The translations under genes were made by a program, and so were the position numbers. 8,794 bases of DNA from a bacterium UBA1790 (GTDB lineage: Bacteria; Bacteroidota; Bacteroidia; Bacteroidales; Muribaculaceae): contig DCGA01000032.1 in NCBI GenBank assembly GCA_002314465.1, positions 1 through 8,794 on the forward strand, in the 5' to 3' direction. Positions 1-6,053 of this stretch are shown piece by piece. The notes under the pieces were generated by a model, which was not told where the DNA came from, ran no database searches, and worked only from the letters and a program-made list of their open reading frames with translations. Numbering within the stretch: position 1 is the stretch's first letter; each line of letters starts with the position of its first letter.

Positions 1-125
1 GCATTGCCCTTTCAGGGCGCCGATGTTGCTTCCTTGCCGTGAGCCAAATCGGGAGGTCCCCTCGGCTGGGTGCGGCATTGCCCTTTCAGGGCGCCGATGA
101 CGCTTCCGTGCCGTGAGCCACATCG
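1..125. repeat. Two-copy imperfect direct repeat, 51 bp, 74-bp period
   Basis: Bases 1-51 and 75-125 are direct repeats; over the first 46 positions only three differ (26/100, 27/101, 34/108). Each copy contains GCCCT-TTC-AGGGC (9-21 and 83-95 by alignment), able to form a 5-bp stem, next to the palindrome GGCGCC. Read on the minus strand, both copies would encode AHG(K/T)EA(T/S)SAP followed by TGA, but 74 bp is not a multiple of three, so the two are in different frames. The copies lie just downstream of the lytic transglycosylase gene. The left copy starts at the window edge, so the array may continue. The function is unknown; an intergenic repeat family or a decayed 3' end are both possible. 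Confidence 0.75.
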
Positions 126-179
126 AGGAAGCGATGCCACTTGCTCACGTTGTGTTTGTTGGCCTGCAACTGCTTGTCG
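86..179 (-). pseudogene. Possible out-of-frame C-terminal extension of the lytic transglycosylase gene
   Basis: Directly after the TAA at 182-180, dropping one T turns WVVD-stop into WVVD-NDKQLQANKH and so on, giving 31 further codons to a TGA at 88-86. The first 20 residues (NDKQLQANKH, NVSKWHRFLD) use the same AAC/GAC/AAG/CAG/GCC/CGC/TTC codons as the neighbouring genes, so the stretch looks like real coding sequence with no start of its own. The last 11 residues plus stop come from the 51-bp repeat. This could be a genuine frameshift, an assembly error or chance. Confidence 0.4.
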
Positions 180-1157
180 TTAATCGACAACCCACGCGGG
201 GTTGTAGGCCTTCACGTCGCGCTTGCTCAGGTAGAGAGTCTCGCCGGTGGGAATGTTCACGCGATAGGTCTTGCCGCTGGCGTTAGGCAGTTTTGTGCTG
301 CGTATCCAGGGATTGGCATCGCGCAGTTGGGCGTAAGTTATACCCTCACGCTTAGCCCAGTCGATCCAACTTGCCACCGAGGTCTTCACCTCAACCACGC
401 GGTAGTCGCGCGGATGGTAAAGCTGCACGGTCTTCATGCTGTAGCCATATCGCTTGGGGTTCTCCATAACGAGTTTATAAGCCATGATGCGGAAAACGTA
501 TCTTGAAGTCTCGGAAACCAGCTGTAGGTCGAATGTACTGCCCTGCCCCTGCTTAGAGAGTTCGCCGTTGATGCGGCCCATACCAGCATTGTAAGATGCG
601 AAAGCGTTAGCCCAGTTGCCATAGTGCGAACGAGCTGCCTTAAGGTACTTGCAAGCCGCGTAAGTAGACTTAACCGGGTCGCAGCGCTCGTCGACATCAT
701 CGTTCACCTCGAGACCGTACTGGCGTGCTGTGGCGGGCATGAGCTGCCACAAACCCACCGCGCCTGCAGGCGACTTGATGGCAGGATCCATCATGCTCTC
801 GGTCACTGCAAGGTAAAGCAGGTCGAGAGGCATTCCCTGTTCCTCGAGAATGGGAGCCACGAGCGGGAAATAACGGTTGGCGCGCTTGAAGCACGACAGC
901 GTGGTGGTCTGGCCGTAGACAATCGACGTCATCTCACGGTCAAGGCGCTCGGCCATGTCGAGGCGGTCAAGCGAAACGGTATCACCCGCCAGCACCATGG
1001 TCTGCGGGAGGTCGGGGATTGATGTGGTAGAAAATACTACTCCATAGGGGTGCTGAATAGCGTCGTAGTTGTGATACTCGTTCACAACCTGTGCGCCCGC
1101 CCCCATGGCCATAGCAGCCATAGCGACCGGCAAGAAAAGTTTTGCTGTTTTCTTCAT
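180..1157 (-). CDS. Exported lytic transglycosylase (GH23, SLT/MltD-like)
   Basis: Predicted to cleave the glycan strands of peptidoglycan in the periplasm, leaving 1,6-anhydro-muropeptides. The ATG at 1157 gives 325 aa and starts directly with a signal peptide (MKKTAK, hydrophobic core, cleavage near GAGA|Q at 22/23); a GTG three codons upstream is less likely. The SLT domain spans about residues 90-235. It has the LAVTES motif with probable catalytic Glu120, then GLWQLMP (135-141), a DP-V-ST-AACKYL helix (about 160-172) and ASYNAG (187-192), all typical of GH23. Residues about 250-310 (ITYAQLRDANPWI, YRVNIPTG) resemble a degenerate LysM peptidoglycan-binding unit. It lies 25 bp after the CHU_C-domain gene, so the two are probably co-transcribed. 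The C-terminus may be truncated by a frameshift at 182 (see findings). The family call is firm; the exact MltD-type subfamily is not. Confidence 0.93.
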   Translation of the reverse strand: MKKTAKLFLPVAMAAMAMGAGAQVVNEYHNYDAIQHPYGVVFSTTSIPDLPQTMVLAGDTVSLDRLDMAERLDREMTSIVYGQTTTLSCFKRANRYFPLVAPILEEQGMPLDLLYLAVTESMMDPAIKSPAGAVGLWQLMPATARQYGLEVNDDVDERCDPVKSTYAACKYLKAARSHYGNWANAFASYNAGMGRINGELSKQGQGSTFDLQLVSETSRYVFRIMAYKLVMENPKRYGYSMKTVQLYHPRDYRVVEVKTSVASWIDWAKREGITYAQLRDANPWIRSTKLPNASGKTYRVNIPTGETLYLSKRDVKAYNPAWVVD

Positions 1158-1182
1158 ATAGGTCACTTAATTGTTATTGGAA

Positions 1183-2586
1183 TTATTCTCCGCCCGAGAT
1201 GATGGTACCATCGCCACTTGTGCCATGGTCGACGCGCTTGTAACGGATGATGTTGATGTCACCGCTCAGTTTGTATTTCTTTCCGTCGCTGCCCTCGGCC
1301 TGGATAACGTAATAGTAGGCACCGGCAGGACATTGCTTGCCGCGATAAGTGCCGTCCCATCCCTGCCAGGGCTCGCTGAACTCGGTAATCATGTTGCCCC
1401 ACTTGTTGAAGATGCAGCAGTGGAACTTAACGATAGAACGGTAAGACACCTTCCAAATGTCGTTCACACCCTCGCTTGTACCAGGAGTAAAGACATTGGG
1501 GCACACGAGTTCGCTCTCGCCGATGTTAACAGTATAAACATCGCTGTACCACTCGCAAGTACCGGCGGCATTGGTGGCATAGAAACGCCAGTAAGAGATT
1601 CCCGCGTCTTCAAAGACCTGGTCGACCTCTTCCTGGTTGAGACGAAGTTCCACATCGTTGAACTCGATATCGCGCGACATCTGCCACTCCTTGTGAACAA
1701 CAGCATCGGTACACAGAGCGGTGAAAGTGATGTGAGCGGGAGCAGAGCCGCCAAGGGTCTCACCTCCCAGCTTCTTCTCATTGTCGTGCTCCTTGTCTTC
1801 CTGTACCACAATTGTACGCACGTCGATAGCAGCAGTAGAATACATGCCGGTCTCGACACTCTGAGCCTGTCCCTCCCACAACTGGAGGAACTTGTCGCCG
1901 CTTACGGTAAAGGTAGTGTTGAGCGTGGGAGCAGGTATAGCGATTGCGTTCTTAAACGAAGCCAGCGGTTCCACTATCTCCTGTTCGAGCCAATGCATAT
2001 CGGGCTCTGCCTCTTCTTCCTCGTCCTCCTCGTTACCGTTGGTAATGTCACCGCCCCACACAAGGTTGTTGTAACGAAGCGTGAGTCCACGGTCAAGGAC
2101 TGTGCGCACACCAGTGATGGTGTAATAGACGATATCGGGGCACAAGCCCTCGACATGGATTGTGGCAGTGCCGCAGTCGCCGTCGCTTTCAACACTTGCC
2201 GAAGTGAGAGATAGCCTGAAACCAGAGTAGTCGGTTACCCAGAAGTAGAAGCGGCTGGTGCCCTCCTCGATGACATACCCCTTGTTGGGGATAAGTTGTG
2301 CAATAGAAGTTGTGAGTCCTTCGTGCTGTACCGTGGTAAGTTCCTCGGCATATCCTCCACCCATCTCGCCATAGGTGTACCATGTGACGGGATTCTCGGT
2401 GTCGGCAGTGTAGGTCAATCCCACACCATCGGTACTATAGAGTACATAAACCCTGTTGAGTCCTGTATTGGCCGCAGGCGTTTCCTCGTAAACCTGATGG
2501 GTATTGCCAGTGAACTGAAGCTCGGCATGTGCAAGCAATGCAGTAGCCAAGGCAAGAGCCACAAAGAGATATTTAATTTTCATCAT
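1183..2586 (-). CDS. Exported protein with gliding-motility/CHU_C-type (T9SS type B) C-terminal domain
   Basis: 467 aa from ATG 2586; a second ATG follows directly, so the start is uncertain by one codon. The signal peptide is residues 1-21 (LLAHA|ELQ). Residues 22-355 are beta-rich and I do not recognise them as a named family. They include an acidic run at 186-196 (EEDEEEEAEPD), and a strand pattern with WRFYATNAAGTCEW (333-346) that suggests an Ig-like or fibronectin-like fold. Residues 361-449 match the CHU_C / TIGR04131 pattern: CPNVFTPGTSEGVNDIW, FNKWGNMI, GWDGTYRGKQCPAGAYYYVI and a final SGDINIIR. In T9SS-bearing Bacteroidetes this type B domain directs export and surface attachment; whether this organism has T9SS cannot be seen here. 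An 18-residue Gly/Ser-rich tail follows the domain, which usually ends the protein. The gene leads a two-gene unit with the lytic transglycosylase, behind a consensus promoter. Confidence 0.88.
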   Translation of the reverse strand: MMKIKYLFVALALATALLAHAELQFTGNTHQVYEETPAANTGLNRVYVLYSTDGVGLTYTADTENPVTWYTYGEMGGGYAEELTTVQHEGLTTSIAQLIPNKGYVIEEGTSRFYFWVTDYSGFRLSLTSASVESDGDCGTATIHVEGLCPDIVYYTITGVRTVLDRGLTLRYNNLVWGGDITNGNEEDEEEEAEPDMHWLEQEIVEPLASFKNAIAIPAPTLNTTFTVSGDKFLQLWEGQAQSVETGMYSTAAIDVRTIVVQEDKEHDNEKKLGGETLGGSAPAHITFTALCTDAVVHKEWQMSRDIEFNDVELRLNQEEVDQVFEDAGISYWRFYATNAAGTCEWYSDVYTVNIGESELVCPNVFTPGTSEGVNDIWKVSYRSIVKFHCCIFNKWGNMITEFSEPWQGWDGTYRGKQCPAGAYYYVIQAEGSDGKKYKLSGDINIIRYKRVDHGTSGDGTIISGGE

Positions 2587-2605
2587 TATCGAGCTATAAT
2601 TGTGC

Positions 2606-2620
2606 TTCCACTATGTGGAA
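2606..2620 (-). other. Perfect hairpin in the 5' leader of the CHU_C-domain gene
   Basis: TTCCAC-TAT-GTGGAA is a perfect 6-bp stem with a 3-nt loop. Given the promoter at 2632-2663, transcription would begin near 2625, so this stem-loop would sit within about five nucleotides of the RNA 5' end and about 20 nt before the start codon. A 5'-end stabilising stem or a small operator are both possible; neither is shown. Confidence 0.5.
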
Positions 2621-2631
2621 CTATTAAACTA

Positions 2632-2663
2632 CAAAAGTAACTATAATAACGCAAAACTCCAAA
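2632..2663 (-). promoter_or_regulatory. Bacteroidetes sigma-ABfr-type promoter for the minus-strand unit
   Basis: On the minus strand, TTTG (2663-2660) is followed by a 20-bp spacer and TACTTTTG (2639-2632), a full match to the Bacteroidetes -33/-7 consensus TTTG-N19-21-TAnnTTTG. It lies about 46 bp upstream of the start at 2586, correctly placed for the two minus-strand genes. Confidence 0.75.
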
Positions 2664-2850
2664 TATTTATTGTGTGCAAGACTGCGAAAGGCCAAAAAAC
2701 CATATGCCACTTACACAAAGACAAAGAATCACAAAGATTGGGACCAACCTCGTGAAGCACGTGTGAGCGAAAACGCATGAGAAAGAAATAACAAAAAAGA
2801 TTGTTTTAGAGCAAACAAGTTTGCAAAATGATTATTTTACCATAAAAAAC
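2664..2850. other. Core of divergent intergenic region, no gene seen
   Basis: This AT-rich stretch separates the two divergent promoters and forms part of the 446 bp between the start codons at 2586 and 3033. I see no coding sequence or RNA gene in it. It holds a perfect dyad (2811-2824), a short TTGG-GA-CCAA dyad and an A-rich run with ACAAAG-like direct repeats around 2713-2740. The layout suits a shared regulatory region for both flanking units. Confidence 0.5.
2811..2824. promoter_or_regulatory. Candidate operator: perfect dyad GCAAAC-AA-GTTTGC
   Basis: A perfect 6-bp inverted repeat with a 2-bp centre lies 26 bp upstream of the plus-strand -33 box and about 150 bp upstream of the minus-strand one. 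Position and symmetry fit a dimeric regulator site, but no regulator gene is in the window and a single short dyad in AT-rich DNA can occur by chance. Confidence 0.35.
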
Positions 2851-2881
2851 TTTGATTTATTAAATAAATATGCTAATTTTG
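2851..2881 (+). promoter_or_regulatory. Bacteroidetes-type promoter for the 3033-3788 gene
   Basis: TTTG (2851-2854), a 19-bp spacer and TAATTTTG (2874-2881) match the Bacteroidetes -33/-7 consensus in full. Predicted start of transcription is near 2888, leaving an unusually long leader of about 145 nt before the ATG at 3033. The leader contains a GAGCA-TT-TGCTC hairpin (2894-2905) and a CRP-like dyad (2945-2962). Confidence 0.75.
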
Positions 2882-2944
2882 TAACGCATTTGAGAGCATT
2901 TGCTCATTTGCAGTAATAAGTGACAAAACTGTTAATACAATTTA

Positions 2945-2962
2945 TTGTGTTGCGCATCACAA
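2945..2962. promoter_or_regulatory. CRP-like dyad in the leader of the 3033-3788 gene
   Basis: TTGTG-T-TGCGCA-T-CACAA is an 18-bp dyad with one mismatched pair. Its core TGTGT-N6-TCACA differs by one base from the TGTGA-N6-TCACA form bound by E. coli CRP. It would lie near +58 to +75 of the predicted transcript, where a bound protein would more likely repress than activate. As RNA it could instead fold as a hairpin. Confidence 0.3.
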
Positions 2963-3032
2963 GAATGTGCACGCAAAATTGCAGTTAGAGAGAATCATTA
3001 ATCAAATATATGTTTTATTAAAATCTATTTTT

Positions 3033-3788
3033 ATGAAGAAAAGTTTACTCATCGCAGCAATGATGCTTGCAGGCGCAACAATGTTTGCACAAGAAACAGT
3101 TATGGTAGGTGACCTGTCACGCCCCATGCCCCAGAGCAGTTTCCCCATCTGGACATACTACGAGTGCAGTGAGTCGGAAATGGTCTACACAGCCGATGAC
3201 CTTATCAACCTCGACGCTGGTGCTATTTCAAAGATGGAATTTGCCGTTATCGGCGGTCAAGACCTCCACACCCACATGACACTGTGGGTGGAGAACACCG
3301 AGGACACCAGTGTGGGTGACACCCCCTGTTCAACCGACAACATGCAGATGGTTTATGACAACTCAGACCTGTACCTGAAGAAATATGATGGTGCAACAAA
3401 AGATGACCCCGCTTACATGGAATTTGCATTTACCGAGCCCTTCCAGTACACAGGCGGCGGTATCCGCGTTCGCATGGCTTCGATTTCTTCTTACTACTGC
3501 GGGTCAACCTTCAACTTCGTAGCCGACGGTAACAAGATTACCCAGCATGCAGGCACCAAGAACGGCGTTATTAAGTATGGTTATACCCAGGCAGGCATGA
3601 ACTACAAATCGGGCGGCACCCAGTTCCCCGTTGTTAAGTTCACAGTAACCAAAACCACAGGCATCACTGCTCCCGTTGTAGAGGATGTTAAGGAAGTAAC
3701 TTATTACAACGTATATGGCCAGAAGGTAGATGCCAACACCAAGGGTCTTATCATCGCCTCAGACGGCAAGAAGTTCATCAACAAGTAA
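3033..3788 (+). CDS. Exported beta-rich protein with T9SS type A-like C-terminus
   Basis: 251 aa from the ATG at 3033, chosen because it begins the signal peptide (MKKSLLIAAMMLAGATMFAQ, cleavage about 19/20); the frame is open from 2967 but the upstream part is not signal-like. Residues 21-210 are beta-rich and aromatic (IWTYYECSESEMVY, TLWVENTEDTS, FTEPFQYTGGGIRVRMAS). They resemble the jelly-roll, ligand-binding halves of other secreted Bacteroidetes proteins, but I cannot name a family. Residues about 222-251 (VTYYNVYGQKVDANTKGLII, then KKFINK) have the short-strand, G-Q-K-V and Lys-rich ending of type A (TIGR04183-like) sorting domains, in a shortened form. It has its own consensus promoter, and a strong hairpin follows it. 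It is separated from the FISUMP cluster by 203 bp. Confidence 0.85.
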   Translation: MKKSLLIAAMMLAGATMFAQETVMVGDLSRPMPQSSFPIWTYYECSESEMVYTADDLINLDAGAISKMEFAVIGGQDLHTHMTLWVENTEDTSVGDTPCSTDNMQMVYDNSDLYLKKYDGATKDDPAYMEFAFTEPFQYTGGGIRVRMASISSYYCGSTFNFVADGNKITQHAGTKNGVIKYGYTQAGMNYKSGGTQFPVVKFTVTKTTGITAPVVEDVKEVTYYNVYGQKVDANTKGLIIASDGKKFINK

Positions 3789-3820
3789 AGAAACACAGAG
3801 GCCACACGGTCTCTCCCACT

Positions 3821-3862
3821 AATTCTCTGAGCTGCCAGTAACGACTGGCGGCTTGGAGAATT
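3821..3862 (+). terminator. Long hairpin after the 3033-3788 gene, probable terminator
   Basis: Bases 3821-3839 pair with 3844-3862 without a bulge: a 19-bp stem with three G-U pairs (3828, 3829, 3833) around a 4-nt AACG loop. It begins 32 bp after the TAA. The 3' flank (GTTCAATAATAAAG) is not a U-run, so it is not a textbook intrinsic terminator. It may terminate, define the 3' end after trimming, or attenuate read-through into the FISUMP cluster. Confidence 0.55.
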
Positions 3863-3991
3863 GTTCAATAATAAAGAATTACCACCGACGGTTGAAACTA
3901 ATTGTTACTCCCGACAATACCTTATTCACAAGACCGTTCATGGTATCCATCTTGGTGTCAAAACAAAGAACAAACCAAAAGACATCCAAAA
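3863..3991. other. Leader region before the FISUMP cluster, no consensus promoter seen
   Basis: No TAnnTTTG or TTTG -33 box is present on the plus strand between the hairpin and the ATG at 3992. The stretch holds only small dyads (ATGG-TAT-CCAT at 3940-3950; ATTGT-N8-ACAAT at 3901-3918) and a CAAA-rich run just before the start. Either a divergent or alternative-sigma promoter lies here, or the cluster is reached by read-through of the hairpin. Confidence 0.45.
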
Positions 3992-4699
3992 ATGAAGAAA
4001 TTACTTTCGATAATAATCATAGCCATCGTGCTGCCCTTCACCGGATGGGCACAGGATAGCAAGGGTTCACTTGTCATTACCCGTACCGATGGTGAGAAAA
4101 TAAGTATTCCCCGTTCGGAACTGGCAAAAATCACCTTTGAATATGTAGACCAGAGCGGACTCGAGGCGGTAGACCTCGGTCTGAGCGTGAAATGGGCCAA
4201 TGTGAACATGGACATGAGCCAGCCCGGCAAGGTAGTGAAAACCCCCGAGGCCTTCGGCGGATACTACGGTTGGGCCGACCCCACCGGCCTGAAGACCGTG
4301 GACGATGTGAACGAGTATCCCTCAACCACACGCCCCACCAACATAGGCGGCGGAGAATATGACATCGCAACCCAGAACCTGGGCGAAGGATGGCGATTGC
4401 CCACCAAGGCAGAGTTTGAGGAACTCATCTCAAAGTGCCAATGGGAACGCACAACGCTCAACGATATCCCCGGCGTGAAATTCAGCGCATCCAACGGCAA
4501 CTGGATTTTCCTCCCCTATGCCGGATACCGCTATAAAGAGCCCACTTTCCAACAGAAGCAATACGGCTATTACTGGACCAGCGACCGCCACGCAAGCAAC
4601 GGAAACTATGCAGCCGACCTGAACATAGGCGCCGACATACTGCGCGTTGCTTACCAGATTGTATACAACGGCTGTACGATAAGAGCCGTAAAGAAATAA
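3992..4699 (+). CDS. Exported FISUMP-domain protein (cluster member 1)
   Basis: 235 aa; the ATG at 3992 begins the signal peptide (MKKLL, hydrophobic core, GWA|Q at 20/21), although the frame is open further upstream. Residues 26-51 form the cluster's N-terminal module (SLVITRTDGEKISIPRSELA then KITFEY). Residues 58-235 are a single FISUMP domain: VDLGLSVKWANVN (60-72), GGYYGWADPTG (89-99), DIA (124-126), GWRLPTKAEFEEL (133-145), IFLPYAGYR (172-180), YGYYWTSD (191-198) and IRAV at the end. The RLPT-x-x-E block recalls the formylglycine-generating-enzyme/C-type-lectin-like fold, which suggests ligand binding rather than catalysis (inference). Unlike its paralogues it has LGEGWR in place of WGG-x-WR. 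It ends on the FISUMP domain with no sorting signal. It is the first gene of the probable operon, with 21 bp to the next. Confidence 0.9.
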   Translation: MKKLLSIIIIAIVLPFTGWAQDSKGSLVITRTDGEKISIPRSELAKITFEYVDQSGLEAVDLGLSVKWANVNMDMSQPGKVVKTPEAFGGYYGWADPTGLKTVDDVNEYPSTTRPTNIGGGEYDIATQNLGEGWRLPTKAEFEELISKCQWERTTLNDIPGVKFSASNGNWIFLPYAGYRYKEPTFQQKQYGYYWTSDRHASNGNYAADLNIGADILRVAYQIVYNGCTIRAVKK

Positions 4700-4720
4700 A
4701 TAACACCAAACAATCGTGTT

Positions 4721-5533
4721 ATGAGACTAATAAGCATAATCAGCGCAATCTTATTTGCTACCGCCACGATGTGGGCACAGACATATGTTGTGTTCCGCCT
4801 CACAGACGGAAGCGTGAAAAGATACCCAATAAGCGCCGTTGACTCCCTGGCATTCAACGGCCTTGACGCCAAGGCGCTTCACGGCCACAAGTGTGTAGAC
4901 ATGGGACTCTCGGTAAACTGGGCACCCGTAAACCTGGACGTGAACAAGGCCACCTTTGAGGCCGAGTCGCCCGAAGCGTGGGGCTCTTATGCCGGCTGGG
5001 GCGATCCTACCGGCAAGATGACGTCGGACGATAACGACGACTATCTGGGGTATACACCACCCGCCAACATATGCGGCTCGCCCAACGACATTGCCCGCGT
5101 GTATTGGGGCGGCGCATGGCGCCTGCCCACTTATGAGGAATTCATGGAGTTCACCGAGGACAACGACATGTGTCAACGCAAGTGGACTACACTCAACAAC
5201 CATCACGGCTATAACATAACCGGCCCTAACGGCAACAGCATCTTCATGCCCGCGGCTGGTTTCTTCTTCAAAGACTTCTCAACCCCTACCACACCTGCCG
5301 ACCTCGATGTGGACGGAGGTTACTGGACCGGCGAGAGTTTCATAGCCACCGACTACAAGGCACGCGGCCGCTACCTGTTTTTCCTGAAGGATTACTTCGG
5401 CCTGGTGTTTGACACGCGCGCTTACCGCCAGTCGGTAAGGCCGTGCATCCAGAAAGAAGCAATGGTGCGCTACAACAGCGACCAATGTACTTTCATCCCC
5501 ATCGACATGATAGAGCGCATTACATTTGAATAA
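4721..5533 (+). CDS. Exported FISUMP-domain protein with an extra C-terminal module (cluster member 2)
   Basis: 270 aa, signal peptide 1-19 (TMWA|Q). The N-terminal module is at 22-45 (YVVFRLTDGSVKRYPI then DSLAF). The FISUMP domain is about 58-243: VDMGLSVNWAPVN (59-71), AGWGDPTG (91-98), DIARVYWGGAWRLPTYEEF (123-141), ITGPNGNSIFMPAAGF (166-181), GYWTGE (200-205) and SVRPC (238-242). Residues 246-270 (AMVRYNSDQCTFIP then IDMIERITFE) repeat the N-terminal module pattern, although no second FISUMP domain follows. In the 6831-8423 protein the same module links two FISUMP domains, so this tail looks like a leftover linker. AACAC (4702-4706) and GTGTT (4716-4720) could pair immediately before the start codon and affect translation. 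The upstream gap is 21 bp and the downstream gap 31 bp. Confidence 0.9.
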   Translation: MRLISIISAILFATATMWAQTYVVFRLTDGSVKRYPISAVDSLAFNGLDAKALHGHKCVDMGLSVNWAPVNLDVNKATFEAESPEAWGSYAGWGDPTGKMTSDDNDDYLGYTPPANICGSPNDIARVYWGGAWRLPTYEEFMEFTEDNDMCQRKWTTLNNHHGYNITGPNGNSIFMPAAGFFFKDFSTPTTPADLDVDGGYWTGESFIATDYKARGRYLFFLKDYFGLVFDTRAYRQSVRPCIQKEAMVRYNSDQCTFIPIDMIERITFE

Positions 5534-5564
5534 CATATTTTAGACACAAACAAAAATACATATT

Positions 5565-6032
5565 ATGAAAAAGTTATTAGTATTATTTATTGCGGTTTTC
5601 GCAATGTTCCAGGTGGCTCAGGCCGAAAATGACGGCGACAACCTGTTAATCAAGACCAAAGACGGTAACACGGTTGCCTACAGCCTGACTACCCGTCCTG
5701 TAGTTACCTTTGCCGGTTCGGATCTCGTTCTCACCTCGACCGACGTAGAGGTTAAATACCCCATCGCCAACGTGGAAGAGATTACATTTGTCGACGCATC
5801 GGCAATCAACGAAATCAAGGGCGATAAGGTAGCCTTTGCCATCAACGGACAGGTTATCAATGCCAAGGGACTTGCCAGCGGCGAACAGGTGCAAGTGTAC
5901 AACATCGACGGCAAGGCCATAGCACAAGCGAGCGCTAACGCCGAAGGTACAGTAACAGTCGACATCTCAACCCTGGGCAAAGGAGTCTATGTGATAAAGG
6001 CCGGCAAGATGTCTTATAAGATACTTAAGTAA
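5565..6032 (+). CDS. Small exported protein: DG module plus T9SS type A-like C-terminal domain
   Basis: 155 aa with signal peptide 1-20 (AQA|END). Residues 26-75 carry an extended version of the cluster's module (NLLIKTKDGNTVAYSL, VVTFAGSDLVLTS, VKYPIANVEEITF), ending in the same I-x-F strand as its FISUMP neighbours. Residues about 88-155 match the type A sorting pattern: VQVYNIDGKAIAQA, then VDISTLGKGVYVIKAGK and a short Lys-rich end (SYKILK). There is no FISUMP or other passenger domain, so apart from the signal it is nearly all module and sorting tail. It sits inside the FISUMP operon (gaps 31 and 21 bp). It may be a small surface-anchored partner or a scaffold left after domain loss; both are inference. 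The start has an A-rich leader and no Shine-Dalgarno. Confidence 0.87.
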   Translation: MKKLLVLFIAVFAMFQVAQAENDGDNLLIKTKDGNTVAYSLTTRPVVTFAGSDLVLTSTDVEVKYPIANVEEITFVDASAINEIKGDKVAFAINGQVINAKGLASGEQVQVYNIDGKAIAQASANAEGTVTVDISTLGKGVYVIKAGKMSYKILK

Positions 6033-6053
6033 CCACCATCGCAGATTACGGTC

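Noticed and set aside
1..125. CRISPR array
   Set aside because: There are only two imperfect 51-bp repeat copies with a 23-bp gap and no cas genes. The mismatches and the coding-like reading do not suit a CRISPR.
1171..2214. 347-codon open frame on the plus strand
   Set aside because: It lies antisense to the CHU_C-domain gene, has no signal peptide or recognisable domain, and its opposite strand has a clear signal peptide and sorting domain. It is a by-product of codon bias.
2967..3032. Upstream ATG start for the 3033-3788 gene
   Set aside because: The 22 extra residues are not signal-like and would bury the signal peptide beginning at 3033. The same argument rejects starts at 3902 for the first FISUMP gene and the GTG at 1166 for the transglycosylase.
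5521..5528. TACATTTG as a -7 promoter box before the 5565 gene (similar TACATTTG near 5784)
   Set aside because: These fall in codons for the conserved I-T-F motif, and no TTTG lies 19-21 bp upstream. The match comes from the protein sequence.
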